Positions 45,963 to 55,316 are shown, counted from the stretch's first letter. The stretch is 55,446 nucleotides of DNA from Giesbergeria sp. (GCA_023150295.1 JAKLLE010000017.1:1-55446); one strand, 5' to 3'. Numbers and translations: made by a program. The notes: generated by a model not told the origin, from the sequence alone.

Positions 45963-47509
45963 GACGGCACCCGTTCGGGGTAGGTTTCTTCGCGCACGCG
46001 CACCAGCGAGCGCGGCAGGGGTTTATGGGTCTTCAGGGCGTCGGGCCATTTTTGCAGGTTTTGCACGGCCTGCGCCCGGCTGGCGTAGCGCCCGGCATAC
46101 ACCGCCCACAGTCCCACCATTTTGCTTTTGTCCTTGTGGCCGGGGTAGGCGCGGTCTTGCACCCACACCTCGGCACCGACCTGGCGGGCCTGCTCCAACA
46201 GGCTTAGCGCCCCGGCGGCGCTGTCGGACAGGCCGGTCTGCAGCACCCAAAAATCCTGCGCCGGGTCGTCAAACACTGCACGGGTGTGCAACACCGCCTC
46301 GCGCAACGCAGGCGGCACGGCGGCATAGCGCTGCTCCAGGGCTTCCTGCACCGGCACGGGGGCCGCCGCTGCAGCCGGACGCTCGGCCACGGCGGGCGAT
46401 GGTGGCTGCACAGGAGTGATGGCGACCGAAGTGGGTTCTGCGGGGGGCGTGGGTGCCGCCTCGGCCGAGGCCACAGGCGCGGCCACTGGCGCCGCCACGG
46501 GTGCGGTGACCTGCGGCGCGGGCGCCCCAGGCGTTGGCTGCGCCGCTTGCGGAACCGCAGCCACCACCGGCGTGGGGGCACGCTGGCCCAGGCCATAGCC
46601 CACAGCCACCCCTGCGCCCAGGCCTGCAGCAGCCAAGGCCAGCCATGCGACGGCACGCGGCCAGCGCACGGCAACGGGCCCTTTGGGGCTGGCGCTGCCG
46701 CCCTGAACCTCGGCCACCGCCATGCGCACATGCTCGCGTGCCACCTGGCGCGCGCCCTGGGCAAAGGCCGCCAGCAGGGCCTTGTCGGCCAGCAGGTGGA
46801 TGGCGCGGATGCGCCCGCCCGAAGCCTCGGTCAGCTCGCGAAGCGCGCGCGCCTCGAACAGCGCCCCGCCCTGCCAGCCCGCACGGCGCAGGCGGTGCTC
46901 GATGTAGGCCGCAGCATCGGGGCCGTTCAGGGGTTGCAACTCAAAGCGGTGCACCACGCGGTCGCGCACCTGGCGCAGCTTGGGCAGGGCCAGCAGCGCG
47001 TCCAGTTCGGGCTGGCCGAAGAGCACGATCTGCAGCAGCTTGTGCTGGGCCGTCTCCAGGTTGGACAGGAGCTTGATCTCCTCCAGCGACTCGGGCGGCA
47101 TGGCCTGCGCCTCGTCGATGAGCACCACCGCGCGCCGCCCCTGGGCATGGCGCTGCAGCAGGGCGTGCTGAATGGTCAGCACCAGGGGCTGGCCCTCGGC
47201 CGGGGGCTGCAGGCCCCAGTCGGCAATCAGGGACTGCAGAATCTCGCGCGGGCCGAACGAGGGGTTGGCCAGATAGACCAGATCGACCTGATCACCCGGC
47301 AGGCGCTCGGCCAGCATGCGGCACAGCATGGTCTTGCCGCTGCCGACCTCGCCCACCACCACCACGATGCCGTCCTCATCGAGCACCGCGTGGTGCAAGG
47401 CATCCAGAATGGCACCGCGCGCCTGTCCCTCGAAAAAAAACTTGCCGTTCGGCGTGATGCCAAACGGCGCCTCACCCAAGCGGAAGTATTCAAGGTAGAG
47501 GGAAGACAA
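45959..47509 (-). CDS. mshM: MshM/ExeA-like AAA ATPase with C-terminal SPOR-like domain
   Basis: A 516-residue protein, first gene of the pilus operon. The AAA domain opens SSLYLEYFRLGEAPFGITPN, the MshM/ExeA signature; Walker A GEVGSGKT (53-60), Walker B VVLIDEAQ (128-135), and a helical lid up to about 260. A membrane helix follows (AWLALAAAGLGAGVAVGYGL, about 289-308), then a Pro/Ala-rich periplasmic linker and a terminal domain (FWVLQTGLSDSAAGALSLLE, VGLWAVYAGRYASRAQAVQN) resembling SPOR peptidoglycan-binding repeats. In ExeA such proteins remodel peptidoglycan for secretin insertion. The SPOR-like end is unusual for MshM itself. Confidence 0.88.
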   Translation of the reverse strand: MSSLYLEYFRLGEAPFGITPNGKFFFEGQARGAILDALHHAVLDEDGIVVVVGEVGSGKTMLCRMLAERLPGDQVDLVYLANPSFGPREILQSLIADWGLQPPAEGQPLVLTIQHALLQRHAQGRRAVVLIDEAQAMPPESLEEIKLLSNLETAQHKLLQIVLFGQPELDALLALPKLRQVRDRVVHRFELQPLNGPDAAAYIEHRLRRAGWQGGALFEARALRELTEASGGRIRAIHLLADKALLAAFAQGARQVAREHVRMAVAEVQGGSASPKGPVAVRWPRAVAWLALAAAGLGAGVAVGYGLGQRAPTPVVAAVPQAAQPTPGAPAPQVTAPVAAPVAAPVASAEAAPTPPAEPTSVAITPVQPPSPAVAERPAAAAAPVPVQEALEQRYAAVPPALREAVLHTRAVFDDPAQDFWVLQTGLSDSAAGALSLLEQARQVGAEVWVQDRAYPGHKDKSKMVGLWAVYAGRYASRAQAVQNLQKWPDALKTHKPLPRSLVRVREETYPERVPS

Positions 47510-47634
47510 GGCGAATTCTTTTCAGATCAATGATTTGTGCGCAATTCTTGAAAATGATAGTGCATTCACCCCTGGCACGGGCTGATATGTAACCCCTTGT
47601 TTGCACTGGGTGTGGTGCGGACGCAAAAACGGCG

Positions 47635-48954
47635 TTACTTGCGCTGCCAGACGGCGGCAAAGAACCCGTCGGTCTGGTGGCGGTGCGGCCACAGGCGCAC
47701 GAAGCGGCTGCCGGACTCGCCGCCGCTGCACAGGCTGGCGGCCTCGGGCACCTTGAGCTGGGCCAGCAGTTCGCCCGCATCCAGCGGCTCGAAATCGCGG
47801 TGTGCCTGGGTGAAAGCTTCGGCAATGGCCTCGTTTTCCTGCGGCAGCATGCTGCAGGTGGCATAGACCAGGCGCCCACCCGACTTGGGCAGGCGGGCGG
47901 CGCTCTCCAGGATGGCGGTCTGCTTGGCGACCAGCTCCTCCAGCGCCTGGGGCGACTGGCGCCACTTGAGGTCGGGGTTGCGGCGCAGCGTGCCCAGTCC
48001 GGAACAGGGTGCATCGACCAGCACGCGGTCGATCTTGCCCGCCAGGCGCTTGACGCGCTCGTCGCGCTCATGCGCGATGGCCGCCGGGTGCACGTTGGAC
48101 AGCCCGCTGCGCGCCAGCCGGGGCTTGAGCGCGTCGAGGCGGTGGGCCGACACATCAAACGCGTACAAGCGCCCGGTGCTGCGCATGGTGGCGCCGATGG
48201 CCAGGGTCTTGCCCCCGGCACCGGCGCAGAAGTCCACCACCATTTCGCCGCGCTTGGCGTCCAGCAGCAGGGCCAGGAGCTGCGAGCCTTCGTCCTGTAC
48301 CTCGATGGCGCCACGCTCGAACGCGGGCAGCTTGGTCAGCGCGGGTTTGCCCTGCACGCGCAGGCCCCAGGGAGAATATGGTGTTGCTACGGTTTTGATA
48401 GCTGCTTGCGCAAGCTCCTTCTGCACCAGCTCGCGTTTTTCCTTCAAAACGTTGACGCGCAGGTCCAGCGGCGCGCTGGTGGACAAGGCCTGCACCATGG
48501 GCCAGAACTCCGTGCCCAGCTGTGCCTTGAGCGGCTCCACCAGCCATTCGGGCAGGTTGTGGCGGTGGCGCTCCATCAGGTCGTCCTGGGAGATCGCATC
48601 GCACTGGTCCAGCCACTGCTTTTCGCGCTCGTTCAGCGCGGACTTGAGGAAGTCACGCGGCCCGTGCTGGGCCTGCGGGTTGCTGCGGCGCGCCTCTTCG
48701 TCCTGCCAGTGGGCAAAGCCCAGGATGGCCAGGCGCCGCTCCTTGGGGCCGCTGCCCGAGGGCGCCAGGTGGTCGAACAGCAGCTTTTTGCGCAGCACGG
48801 CATAGGCCGTTTCGGCCAGGGCGGCGCGCTCGCGCGGGCCGAGTTGGCGGTGGTCGCGAAAAAAGCGGGACACCACGGCGTCGGCCGGGTGTTCCAGGGT
48901 CAGGGTCAGGCGCACCAGTTCGGCGCAGGCTTGCAAAAGGGCGTTGGGATGCAT
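47635..48954 (-). CDS. rsmB: 16S rRNA m5C methyltransferase, RsmB/NOP family
   Basis: A 439-residue SAM-dependent enzyme. It has an N-terminal NusB-like helical region (FRDHRQLGPRERAALAETAY), then the Rossmann methyltransferase: VQDEGSQLLALLL, VVDFCAGAGGKTLAIGA, the catalytic DAPCSGLGTLRRNPD and YATCSMLPQENE, giving both active cysteines. RsmB (C967) is most likely; RsmF is the alternative within the family. Oddity: residues 172-191, just before the catalytic core, are encoded by dispersed element copy F in frame. Confidence 0.9.
   Translation of the reverse strand: MHPNALLQACAELVRLTLTLEHPADAVVSRFFRDHRQLGPRERAALAETAYAVLRKKLLFDHLAPSGSGPKERRLAILGFAHWQDEEARRSNPQAQHGPRDFLKSALNEREKQWLDQCDAISQDDLMERHRHNLPEWLVEPLKAQLGTEFWPMVQALSTSAPLDLRVNVLKEKRELVQKELAQAAIKTVATPYSPWGLRVQGKPALTKLPAFERGAIEVQDEGSQLLALLLDAKRGEMVVDFCAGAGGKTLAIGATMRSTGRLYAFDVSAHRLDALKPRLARSGLSNVHPAAIAHERDERVKRLAGKIDRVLVDAPCSGLGTLRRNPDLKWRQSPQALEELVAKQTAILESAARLPKSGGRLVYATCSMLPQENEAIAEAFTQAHRDFEPLDAGELLAQLKVPEAASLCSGGESGSRFVRLWPHRHQTDGFFAAVWQRK
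48382..48441 (-). repeat. Dispersed 60-base element, copy F (inside rsmB)
   Basis: A clear copy on the rsmB sense strand, phase 0: GAAAAAC at the left end, TTGCGCAAGCAGCTATC at offset 29, AAAAC, GTAGCAA. The right half is nearly identical to copy G, which lies in lolA in the opposite orientation. It codes for RsmB residues 172-191, including the stretch KELAQAAIKTVAT. Confidence 0.85.
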
Positions 48955-48988
48955 GGGTGGGATTGTCCCACCCTTGGGGCTGAGCAGG

Positions 48989-50842
48989 TCAGCGCACGAA
49001 CACGGGCTCGGCAGCGTGGCGCTTCAGTTCTTCGGGCGAGCTGGCTTCGTCGGCGTCCATCACCAGCATGGGGCCGGGCATGGAGAGGCTGTTTTCCAGC
49101 CGGTGGCACAGCGCCAGGCCTTCGTCGGGCTCCAGGCCGGGCATTTCCACGAACAGCAGGTAGGCCCGGCGCCGGGGAAATTCGCGCAACTGCTTGCGCA
49201 CCAGCCAGGCGCGCGCCACGTTGCGGTAGCGGGCGAGCTGGGTGGTGAGTTCGGTCTGCTCGAAGGGGCTGAGGTCGTGCCGCACCGCACGGGCAAAGAG
49301 CGAGGCGCCCGAGAGCTCCTCCCAGGCGCGGTCCTCGGCCTCCTGGGCGCGCTCCAGGCGTTTGCGCCATTGCTTGTAGGCGGCAGCGTCGTGCTCCATG
49401 CCGGGGCGCGAAGTTTCCAGTTCGGCCAGCGCCGTGCGCGCCGCCCACCAGCGGCTGTCACCGTCGCCATCCCAAAGCTGCTCCAGGAACTGGAGCTTGC
49501 CCTGGCGGTCTTCGTCGGGCAGGCTTTGCACCAGCCCGCGCAGGGCACCCGCATGCCCTGGGCTGCGCTGCAGCGCCAGTGCGTACAGGGGCTGCACCGG
49601 CGCGCGCGGATCAAGGTGGCGTGAGAGGCGCGCCAGTTCCACCATTTCGTCGGCATTGCTCTGGGCCTGTTGGGCCGTGAGCTTTTGCACCCGCTCGCGC
49701 ACCTGCGCCAGCCAGGCGTGGTGCTGCTTCCATTCGGTGGCGTGATCGCGGCACCATTGCTTGTCGAAATGGGCGATCCAACGCTTGGCGTCGTCACCCA
49801 GCAGTTCCATGGCGCTGCCGCCCGACCATTCGGGCAGGATGGGCGGAGCCTCCAGCGACTCAAGCCGGTCGCGCAGGCCGGGGTGGGTGTCGTCCACGTT
49901 GCTCAGGCGCTTGAGGGCCTGGCGCAGTGCATCATTGGCAAAAGCCGGCTCGGGCATACGCGCCAGGCGCTTGCGCAGCGAGCGGTACGGCCCCACAGGC
50001 ACCGGGTGGTCGGCGGCCTTGCTCCAGTGGCGCTCCCAGAAATGGCGCTCCATCCAGGTGCCGCGCACCTCGATCTCGATGAGTGCGGCGGCGGCCACTT
50101 CGCGGCCCACCAGGCGCCCGGCGATGCGGTCGGCCTCGTATTCGTCCTGGCGCGCCAGCGCAAAGCTGCGCGCCGCAAAACGTGGCAGGTACCAGCGCAT
50201 GAAGGCGTTGGACGCCGCGGCCACGACGTTGCCATCGTCACCCAACCCCTGGTGCATGCGCATCCAGGCCATGCGGGTGCGGTAAATCCAGGCGGCAAAG
50301 CGGCCATGGTCGCCACGCAGATGGCCGTACTCGTGGCCCAGCACGGCCAGGAAGCGCTGGCGATCGAGCGCCATCAGCAAGGGCAGGCCGATGGTCAGGT
50401 GGTTGACTGCGCCGCCCAGCAGGCCATAGCGCGGCTGTTGACGGATGCATGCGTTGAACTCGTCGTTGAGGTACACGTGGTGGATGTGCGGCCCCTTGAT
50501 CTTGCGGCGGATGCGCTCCAGGGCCTCGAACAGGGCGGGCGCCTCCACGGCCGTGATTTCGACACCATCGGGCGCATCGCTGCGCAGCCACAGCGCCTGC
50601 AGGCTGGTCCACAGCAGTGTCAGCCCGCTGATGAGCACCATCACAAACCCGAACTTGAAGCGCCCCTCCAGCAAGGGCGGCACCGCCCAGACCACCATGC
50701 CCAGCGCCAACACCAGGCAACCCAGCACCCAGGCGTAGCCCAGCGCCGCAAAGGCCGCCACGCTGCGGCGGTAAGCGCTGCTGTTTTCGGCGCTGGCGAT
50801 TTCGCTCATGCGCACCATGTGAACGAAATCGGCCTGGTCCAT
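48989..50842 (-). CDS. M48-family metalloprotease with long helical C-terminus
   Basis: A 617-residue protein. Two membrane helices near the N-terminus (about 33-55 and 62-80), then an M48 peptidase core: HEYGH zinc site at 170-174, third ligand in DEYEADRIAG (about 230-239), with two further helical regions. The C-terminal ~250 residues are TPR-like and charged, with a final EPVFVR tail. This differs from the Ste24-type protease at 8717 and is closer to HtpX-like proteases with extra repeats. The substrate is unknown. It is co-directional with rsmB and with the kinase upstream, but separated from both. Confidence 0.88.
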   Translation of the reverse strand: MDQADFVHMVRMSEIASAENSSAYRRSVAAFAALGYAWVLGCLVLALGMVVWAVPPLLEGRFKFGFVMVLISGLTLLWTSLQALWLRSDAPDGVEITAVEAPALFEALERIRRKIKGPHIHHVYLNDEFNACIRQQPRYGLLGGAVNHLTIGLPLLMALDRQRFLAVLGHEYGHLRGDHGRFAAWIYRTRMAWMRMHQGLGDDGNVVAAASNAFMRWYLPRFAARSFALARQDEYEADRIAGRLVGREVAAAALIEIEVRGTWMERHFWERHWSKAADHPVPVGPYRSLRKRLARMPEPAFANDALRQALKRLSNVDDTHPGLRDRLESLEAPPILPEWSGGSAMELLGDDAKRWIAHFDKQWCRDHATEWKQHHAWLAQVRERVQKLTAQQAQSNADEMVELARLSRHLDPRAPVQPLYALALQRSPGHAGALRGLVQSLPDEDRQGKLQFLEQLWDGDGDSRWWAARTALAELETSRPGMEHDAAAYKQWRKRLERAQEAEDRAWEELSGASLFARAVRHDLSPFEQTELTTQLARYRNVARAWLVRKQLREFPRRRAYLLFVEMPGLEPDEGLALCHRLENSLSMPGPMLVMDADEASSPEELKRHAAEPVFVR

Positions 50843-50917
50843 GCGGCAGCCCTCTCCTGTCGGTGTGATTCGGTCAGGCTACCATGGTACCCGCGCCGGG
50901 CGGGGGCGGCGGGGGCA

Positions 50918-52000
50918 TCAGCGGGGGCGGGGCAATTCCAGCACGGCCTCCAGCCCGCCGCCGGTGGCGTTGCGCAGCACCAGAGTGCCTCCATGGCGCA
51001 GGGCAATGTCGCGCGCAATCGACAGGCCCAGCCCCGTGCCCCCGCTGGCGCGGTTGCGCGAGGGCTCCACCCGGTAGAACGGCTCCATGACGTGGGCCAG
51101 TTCCTGCGCTGGCAGGCCGGGCCCATGGTCGCGCACGGTGATACGCACGGCAGCGCCCTGGTCCAGCACGCTGACCTGCGCGCCGCCGCCATAGCGCAGG
51201 GCGTTTCCCACCAGGTTGTCCAGGCAGCGGCGCAAGGCACCGGGCCGCACCTGCAGGGGGGCGCAACGGCCGTCCACGGCGATCTCATGGCCGGTGTCCA
51301 GATAGTCGTCGGCCATGCTGTCGATGAGGGCGCGCACATCGACCTTGGCCAGGGGCTCGGCGTGGGCCGCGCCGCGCAGATGCTCCAGCGTGGCGGTGAT
51401 CATGGCGTCCATCTCGGCGATGTCGCGGCCCATGCGCTCGCGTTCGCTGGCCTGCGCCAGGGCTTCGGTGCGCAGGCGCAGACGGGTCAGCGGGGTGCGC
51501 AGGTCGTGCGACACGGCGGCCACAAACCGGTCGCGCTCGGCCAACTGCTGGCGGATGCGCGCCTGCATCTGGTTGAACACCCGGCTGGCCTGGCGGAATT
51601 CGCGCGGCCCTTCTTCGGGCACCGGGGGGGTGGCGCCCTCGTGCCCTAGGGCCTGCGCGGCCTCTGCCAGGCGCTGCACGGGCCGCGTCAGCCAGCGCGC
51701 CGCCCACCAGGCCGCCGCCACCAGCGCGGCCAGGCGCACAGCAATGTCCAGCGCCAGGCCCCAGCGCAGCGGCGCGGGCGCCTGCAGCATGTCCAGCACG
51801 CTCTGCGGCCCCGGCCCCGCCAGCGCGGGCGACGGCCCCGGTGGTGGCGCCATGCGCGACATGCCTGGCGGCTGGGGCGGCTGCAGGCGCAGTTCGAACA
51901 TCAGCGACAAGGCCAGCACATGGCTGGCCAGCACGGCCAGTACCAGCAGCAGCGTGAGGCGACCGCGCAGCGTGTCGGGCAGCAGCCCTAGCGATGGCAT
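50918..52000 (-). CDS. HAMP-type sensor histidine kinase
   Basis: A 360-residue inner-membrane kinase of the OmpR/EnvZ class. Membrane helices at about 14-34 and 84-100 enclose a short Pro/Gly-rich periplasmic loop of about 50 residues, too small for a folded ligand domain. HAMP (about 100-152), H-box AVSHDLRTPLTRLRLR with H165, N-box LDNLVGNALRYG and G-box GGTGLGLSIARDIALRHGG are intact. It overlaps the response-regulator gene by 13 bases. The metal- or membrane-sensing subgroup of EnvZ-like kinases often has such short loops. Confidence 0.93.
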   Translation of the reverse strand: MPSLGLLPDTLRGRLTLLLVLAVLASHVLALSLMFELRLQPPQPPGMSRMAPPPGPSPALAGPGPQSVLDMLQAPAPLRWGLALDIAVRLAALVAAAWWAARWLTRPVQRLAEAAQALGHEGATPPVPEEGPREFRQASRVFNQMQARIRQQLAERDRFVAAVSHDLRTPLTRLRLRTEALAQASERERMGRDIAEMDAMITATLEHLRGAAHAEPLAKVDVRALIDSMADDYLDTGHEIAVDGRCAPLQVRPGALRRCLDNLVGNALRYGGGAQVSVLDQGAAVRITVRDHGPGLPAQELAHVMEPFYRVEPSRNRASGGTGLGLSIARDIALRHGGTLVLRNATGGGLEAVLELPRPR

Positions 52001-52707
52001 CCGATACGCCCCTGCAGCGACTGCACCTGCAGCAGATAGCCTGCGCCGCGCACGGTGCGGATCATCGAGGGCGCGCAGGCCCCGTCGGCCAGCTTGCCGC
52101 GCAGGCGCGAGACCAGCAGGTCGATGCTGCGCTCGAACGCGTCCATGGTGCGGCCGCGCGCCTGCTCCATCAATTGGTCGCGGCTGAAGATGCGCCGGGG
52201 CATGCGCAAAAAGGTGCACAGCAGGCGGAATTCGGCGTTGGACAGCGGCACCAGCACCCCTTGCGGAGAGACCAGGTGGCGCTCGACGGTGTGCAGCTCC
52301 CAGCCGTCAAAGCGCACCACATCGTCGGTCAAGGCCTGCGGCTGGCCCGCCGAGCGGCGCAGCACGGTCTGGATGCGCGCCACCAGCTCGCGCGGCTCGA
52401 ACGGCTTGGCCATGTAGTCGTCGGCACCCATCTCCAGGCCCAGCACGCGGTCGTAGGGGTCGCAGCGCGCGGTGAGCATGATGATGGGCAGGGCCGAGCG
52501 CTGGCGCACCTCGCGCGCCAGGGTGATGCCGTCTTCACCCGGCAGCATGAGGTCCAGCACCAGCAGATCGACGCTGTGCTGCGCCATCTGCGCACGCATG
52601 GACGCGCCATCGTGCGCCGCCAGGGCCTCGAAGCCAAAGCGACGCAGGTAGTCGGTCAAAAGTGCCGTGATGTCGGCGTCGTCGTCCACGACCAGAACGG
52701 TGTGCAT
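51988..52707 (-). CDS. OmpR-family response regulator
   Basis: A 239-residue regulator: receiver domain with VVDDD (6-10), phospho-acceptor D52 in LLVLDLMLPGEDG, K101 in MAKPFEPREL, and a winged-helix DNA-binding domain (PLSNAEFRLLCTFLRMPRRI ... MIRTVRGAGYLL). ATG 52707 begins directly at the receiver; longer frames to 53220 run antisense to the EF-hand gene. It is divergent from the EF-hand gene with 220 bases between them, containing an inverted repeat at 52815-52836 that could be its site. Confidence 0.95.
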   Translation of the reverse strand: MHTVLVVDDDADITALLTDYLRRFGFEALAAHDGASMRAQMAQHSVDLLVLDLMLPGEDGITLAREVRQRSALPIIMLTARCDPYDRVLGLEMGADDYMAKPFEPRELVARIQTVLRRSAGQPQALTDDVVRFDGWELHTVERHLVSPQGVLVPLSNAEFRLLCTFLRMPRRIFSRDQLMEQARGRTMDAFERSIDLLVSRLRGKLADGACAPSMIRTVRGAGYLLQVQSLQGRIGCHR

Positions 52708-52814
52708 CCCTCGTCTCGCAAAGCGCGCAATCGGGCCAGTGTAGGCAAGCGCCTGGCCGCCAGGGCGGCGAACTGGCGGGTGTTTGCCCGGCTGTCCCAG
52801 GCTTGGAACCGGGC

Positions 52815-52836
52815 TTTGTATCAGCGCCGGTACAAA
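52815..52836. promoter_or_regulatory. Inverted repeat in the regulator / EF-hand divergent gap
   Basis: TTTGTATC (52815-52822) and GGTACAAA (52829-52836) pair with one mismatch across a six-base spacer. A partial direct repeat ACAAAC (52832-52837 and 52841-52846) and a TTGACA hexamer (52851-52856) follow. The arrangement suits a regulator site before the EF-hand gene; the promoter -10 is unclear. Confidence 0.4.
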
Positions 52837-52927
52837 CAGGACAAACCCCCTTGACATGCCCCGCCAAGAATGAAGCCAGGCTCCCAGGCCCCTGGTGGCC
52901 AACAACCCTGGAAAGAAAGGAATGACT

Positions 52928-53938
52928 ATGACGAGCATCTCAAGCGTCAGCAGCAGTGCATGGTCGGGCATGGGCATGCAACGCAGCCAGCGTGCAGCCC
53001 CATCGCCCGAGCGCCTGATGTCCAAGATCGACACCGACCAAAGCGGTGGCGTCAACGACACCGAGCTGCAAGGCTTGCTGGACAAGGTGGCCGAGAAGAC
53101 CGGCACGCAGCTCAGCGCCGCCGACGTGCTGACCCAGTTCGACGCCGATGGCAACGGCCAGCTCAGCAGCGACGAGCTGGGCAAGACGATGCAAAGCATC
53201 CTGCCCCCGCCCTCGACCATGGACTTTGCTCAGCAGCGCGCCTCCGGCAGCAGCAGCGCCGACGGCACCGCCGGCACTGGCGAGGCGGGCGACGACCTGT
53301 TTGCCAAGGTGGACGCCGACGGCGACAACGCCATCAGCTCTACCGAACTGCAGGCCCTGCTGGAAGCCATGTCTGGTGGCACCGCGAGCCAGACCGGCGT
53401 GAGCAGCGACGACGCCTTTTCCGCGCTGGACAGCGACGGCGACGGCAGCCTCACCCAGGCCGAGTTCGATGCCGGTCGCCCCACAGGCCAGGGCGGCCCG
53501 GGCGGCGGCGTTGGCGGACCGGGCGGCATGCCGCCACCGCCCCCGGCCGGTGCCGCGCAAGGCAGCGACAGCAGCACGGCCTCCACCGAGGACGACGCGC
53601 TGGACACCAACGGCGACGGTGTGGTGTCGCTGAGCGAGCGGCTCGCGGGCGAAACGGCCAGCGTGCAGCAGGACGCCGTTGCGGCGCTGTTCCAATCCAT
53701 CGACACCGATGGCGACCAGCAGATCAGCAGCAGCGAAACCAGCGCCTTCATCCAGGCCCTGAGCTCGGCCTACGAAAGCAGCACCGTCAGCACCAGCGCC
53801 CAGGACAGCACCAGCACCGCCAGCAGCCCGCGTGGCGAACTGGCCCGTCTGGCCGATCTGGCCCGCCAGCGCTACGCGGAAGCGGCCAACGCGTGGAGCA
53901 ACAGCACCTCCAGCAGCACACTCAGCGCAGTGGCCTGA
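52928..53938 (+). CDS. Calcium-binding protein with six EF-hand loops
   Basis: A 336-residue acidic, Ser/Thr/Gly-rich protein. Six EF-hand loops are visible at about 35-46 (DTDQSGGVNDTE), 72-83 (DADGNGQLSSDE), 129-140 (DADGDNAISSTE), 168-179 (DSDGDGSLTQAE), 226-237 (DTNGDGVVSLSE) and 259-270 (DTDGDQQISSSE). A Gly/Pro tract (187-207) splits them four and two. There is no signal peptide or membrane segment; it could be cytosolic, or exported by a route without a cleaved signal. ATG 52928 is preferred over 52922 because AAAGGA lies six bases before it. It is divergent from the two-component genes. Resembles calmodulin-like bacterial proteins; role unknown. Confidence 0.88.
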   Translation: MTSISSVSSSAWSGMGMQRSQRAAPSPERLMSKIDTDQSGGVNDTELQGLLDKVAEKTGTQLSAADVLTQFDADGNGQLSSDELGKTMQSILPPPSTMDFAQQRASGSSSADGTAGTGEAGDDLFAKVDADGDNAISSTELQALLEAMSGGTASQTGVSSDDAFSALDSDGDGSLTQAEFDAGRPTGQGGPGGGVGGPGGMPPPPPAGAAQGSDSSTASTEDDALDTNGDGVVSLSERLAGETASVQQDAVAALFQSIDTDGDQQISSSETSAFIQALSSAYESSTVSTSAQDSTSTASSPRGELARLADLARQRYAEAANAWSNSTSSSTLSAVA

Positions 53939-53949
53939 GGCGCCCCTGT

Positions 53950-53975
53950 CCCGCCGTGCGCTTGCGCACGGCGGG
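53950..53975. terminator. GC-rich hairpin after the EF-hand gene
   Basis: A perfect 11-bp stem (53950-53960 with 53965-53975) and a CTTG tetraloop, 12 bases after the stop codon, without a T-run. It lies between convergent genes and probably ends or stabilises the EF-hand transcript. Confidence 0.55.
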
Positions 53976-53983
53976 AATTCAAG

Positions 53984-54043
53984 CAAAAATCAGCTGCAGC
54001 GCCCGTATTTATTGCGCTAGCAGCTATAATTTTGATAGCAATT
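53984..54043 (+). repeat. Dispersed 60-base element, copy E (3' end of purN)
   Basis: A clear copy: CAAAAAT at the left end, TTGCGCTAGCAGCTAT at offset 29, a 7-base spacer and TAGCAATT. Read on the minus strand it encodes the last six residues of PurN (LLSKL preceded by part of Q) and its TAG stop. Confidence 0.88.
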
Positions 54044-54605
54044 GAGCCACCGCCCTCGGGTACACCACATGCTCCTGCGTGAGCACCCGGGCAGCCAGGC
54101 TGGCGGCGGTATCGCCGGGCAGCACGGGCACCACGGCCTGGTCCAGGATGGGTCCCACGTCCAGCTCGGCGGTGACCTGGTGCACTGTGCAGCCTGCAAA
54201 CCGGCAGCCCGCGTCGATGGCGCGCTGGTGCGTGTGCAGGCCGGTAAAGGCGGGTAGCAGCGAGGGGTGGATATTGAGCAGCCGCCCCGCGTAGTGCGCC
54301 ACAAAGCCCGGCGTGAGAATGCGCATGAAGCCCGCCAGCACGACCAGCGTGGGGGCGTGGCGGTCGATGCGCTCGGCCAGCGCGGTGTCGAAGGCTTCGC
54401 GGGTGGCAAAGGGCTTGTGGTCCAGCACCTCGGTGGCAATGCCTTGCGCCTGGGCAAAGGCCAGCCCCGGCGCATCGGCCTTGTTGGACACCACGGCCGC
54501 GACACGGGCGCCCAGGCGCTTGTCCCACTGCTGCTGCTGCGCCGTGCGCACCATGGCCGCCATGTTGGAGCCGCCGCCAGAGATCAGAATCACGATGTTC
54601 TTCAT
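54024..54605 (-). CDS. purN: Phosphoribosylglycinamide formyltransferase
   Basis: Transfers formyl from 10-formyl-THF to GAR in purine synthesis. The protein has 193 residues. ISGGGSN (8-14) binds the phosphate; the catalytic triad is N111, H113 (LNIHPSLLPAF) and D149 (TAELDVGPI); the folate loop is FMRILTPGFV. The start ATG 54605 is 30 bases from the divergent yceH gene. The last six codons and the stop are from dispersed element copy E on the opposite strand. Confidence 0.96.
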   Translation of the reverse strand: MKNIVILISGGGSNMAAMVRTAQQQQWDKRLGARVAAVVSNKADAPGLAFAQAQGIATEVLDHKPFATREAFDTALAERIDRHAPTLVVLAGFMRILTPGFVAHYAGRLLNIHPSLLPAFTGLHTHQRAIDAGCRFAGCTVHQVTAELDVGPILDQAVVPVLPGDTAASLAARVLTQEHVVYPRAVAQLLSKL

Positions 54606-54635
54606 TTGCCGTGATTATCCAGGAGCCCCTCCACC

Positions 54636-55304
54636 ATGCCTTTTGACCCCGCCACCCAACCCCTGACCGCCCTGGAAGCCCGCGTACTCGCCACGCTGAT
54701 GGAAAAGGCCCGCACCGTGCCCGACAGCTACCCGCTCACGCTGAATGCCGTGGTCACCGGCTGCAACCAGAAGACCGCTCGCGAACCTGTGATGCAAGTG
54801 AGCGACGCCCAGGCGCAAGAGGCGCTGGACAGCCTGCGCCAGCGTTCGCTGGTGTTTGAAACCAGCAGCGGGCGCGCCACGCGCTACGAACACAACTTTC
54901 AGCGCGTGGTGGGCGTGCCCGACCAGGCCGCCGCACTGCTGGGCCTGCTGATGCTGCGCGGGCCGCAGACGGCGGGCGAGCTGCGCATCAACACCGAACG
55001 CTGGCACCGCTTTGCCGACATTTCCTCGGTCGAGGCCTTTCTGGACGAGTTGCGCGAGCGCAGCGCCGACAAGGGCGGCCCGCTGGTCGTGCTGCTGCCG
55101 CGCGCCCCCGGCGCGCGCGAGCCGCGCTGGGCGCACCTGTTGTGCGGGCCGGTGGACATCTCCGCCCTCGCTGCCGCAGCCCCCGCCAGCACCAGCGAGC
55201 CCGATACCGCCCTGCAAGAGCGCGTGCAGGCGCTGGAAGCCGAAGTGGCCGCGCTGAAAGACACCATCGCCCGGCTCTGCGCGGCACAGAATCTGCCGGG
55301 CTAG
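54636..55304 (+). CDS. yceH: UPF0502 (DUF480) protein, YceH-like
   Basis: A 222-residue cytosolic protein made of two winged-helix domains, characteristic of Yce[41 protein letters not shown] and the second domain [21 protein letters not shown]-terminal coiled coil ([19 protein letters not shown]-like, about 193-215) is typical. No function is established. The right-hand neighbour is the broken transposase, 12 bases after the stop. Confidence 0.94.
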   Translation: MPFDPATQPLTALEARVLATLMEKARTVPDSYPLTLNAVVTGCNQKTAREPVMQVSDAQAQEALDSLRQRSLVFETSSGRATRYEHNFQRVVGVPDQAAALLGLLMLRGPQTAGELRINTERWHRFADISSVEAFLDELRERSADKGGPLVVLLPRAPGAREPRWAHLLCGPVDISALAAAAPASTSEPDTALQERVQALEAEVAALKDTIARLCAAQNLPG

Positions 55305-55316
55305 AACCAATACTGT

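Noticed and set aside
47570-47590. Possible sigma-54 promoter (TGGCACG) before the pilus operon
   Set aside because: It points towards rsmB rather than mshM, and the -12 TTGC element is missing at the required spacing.
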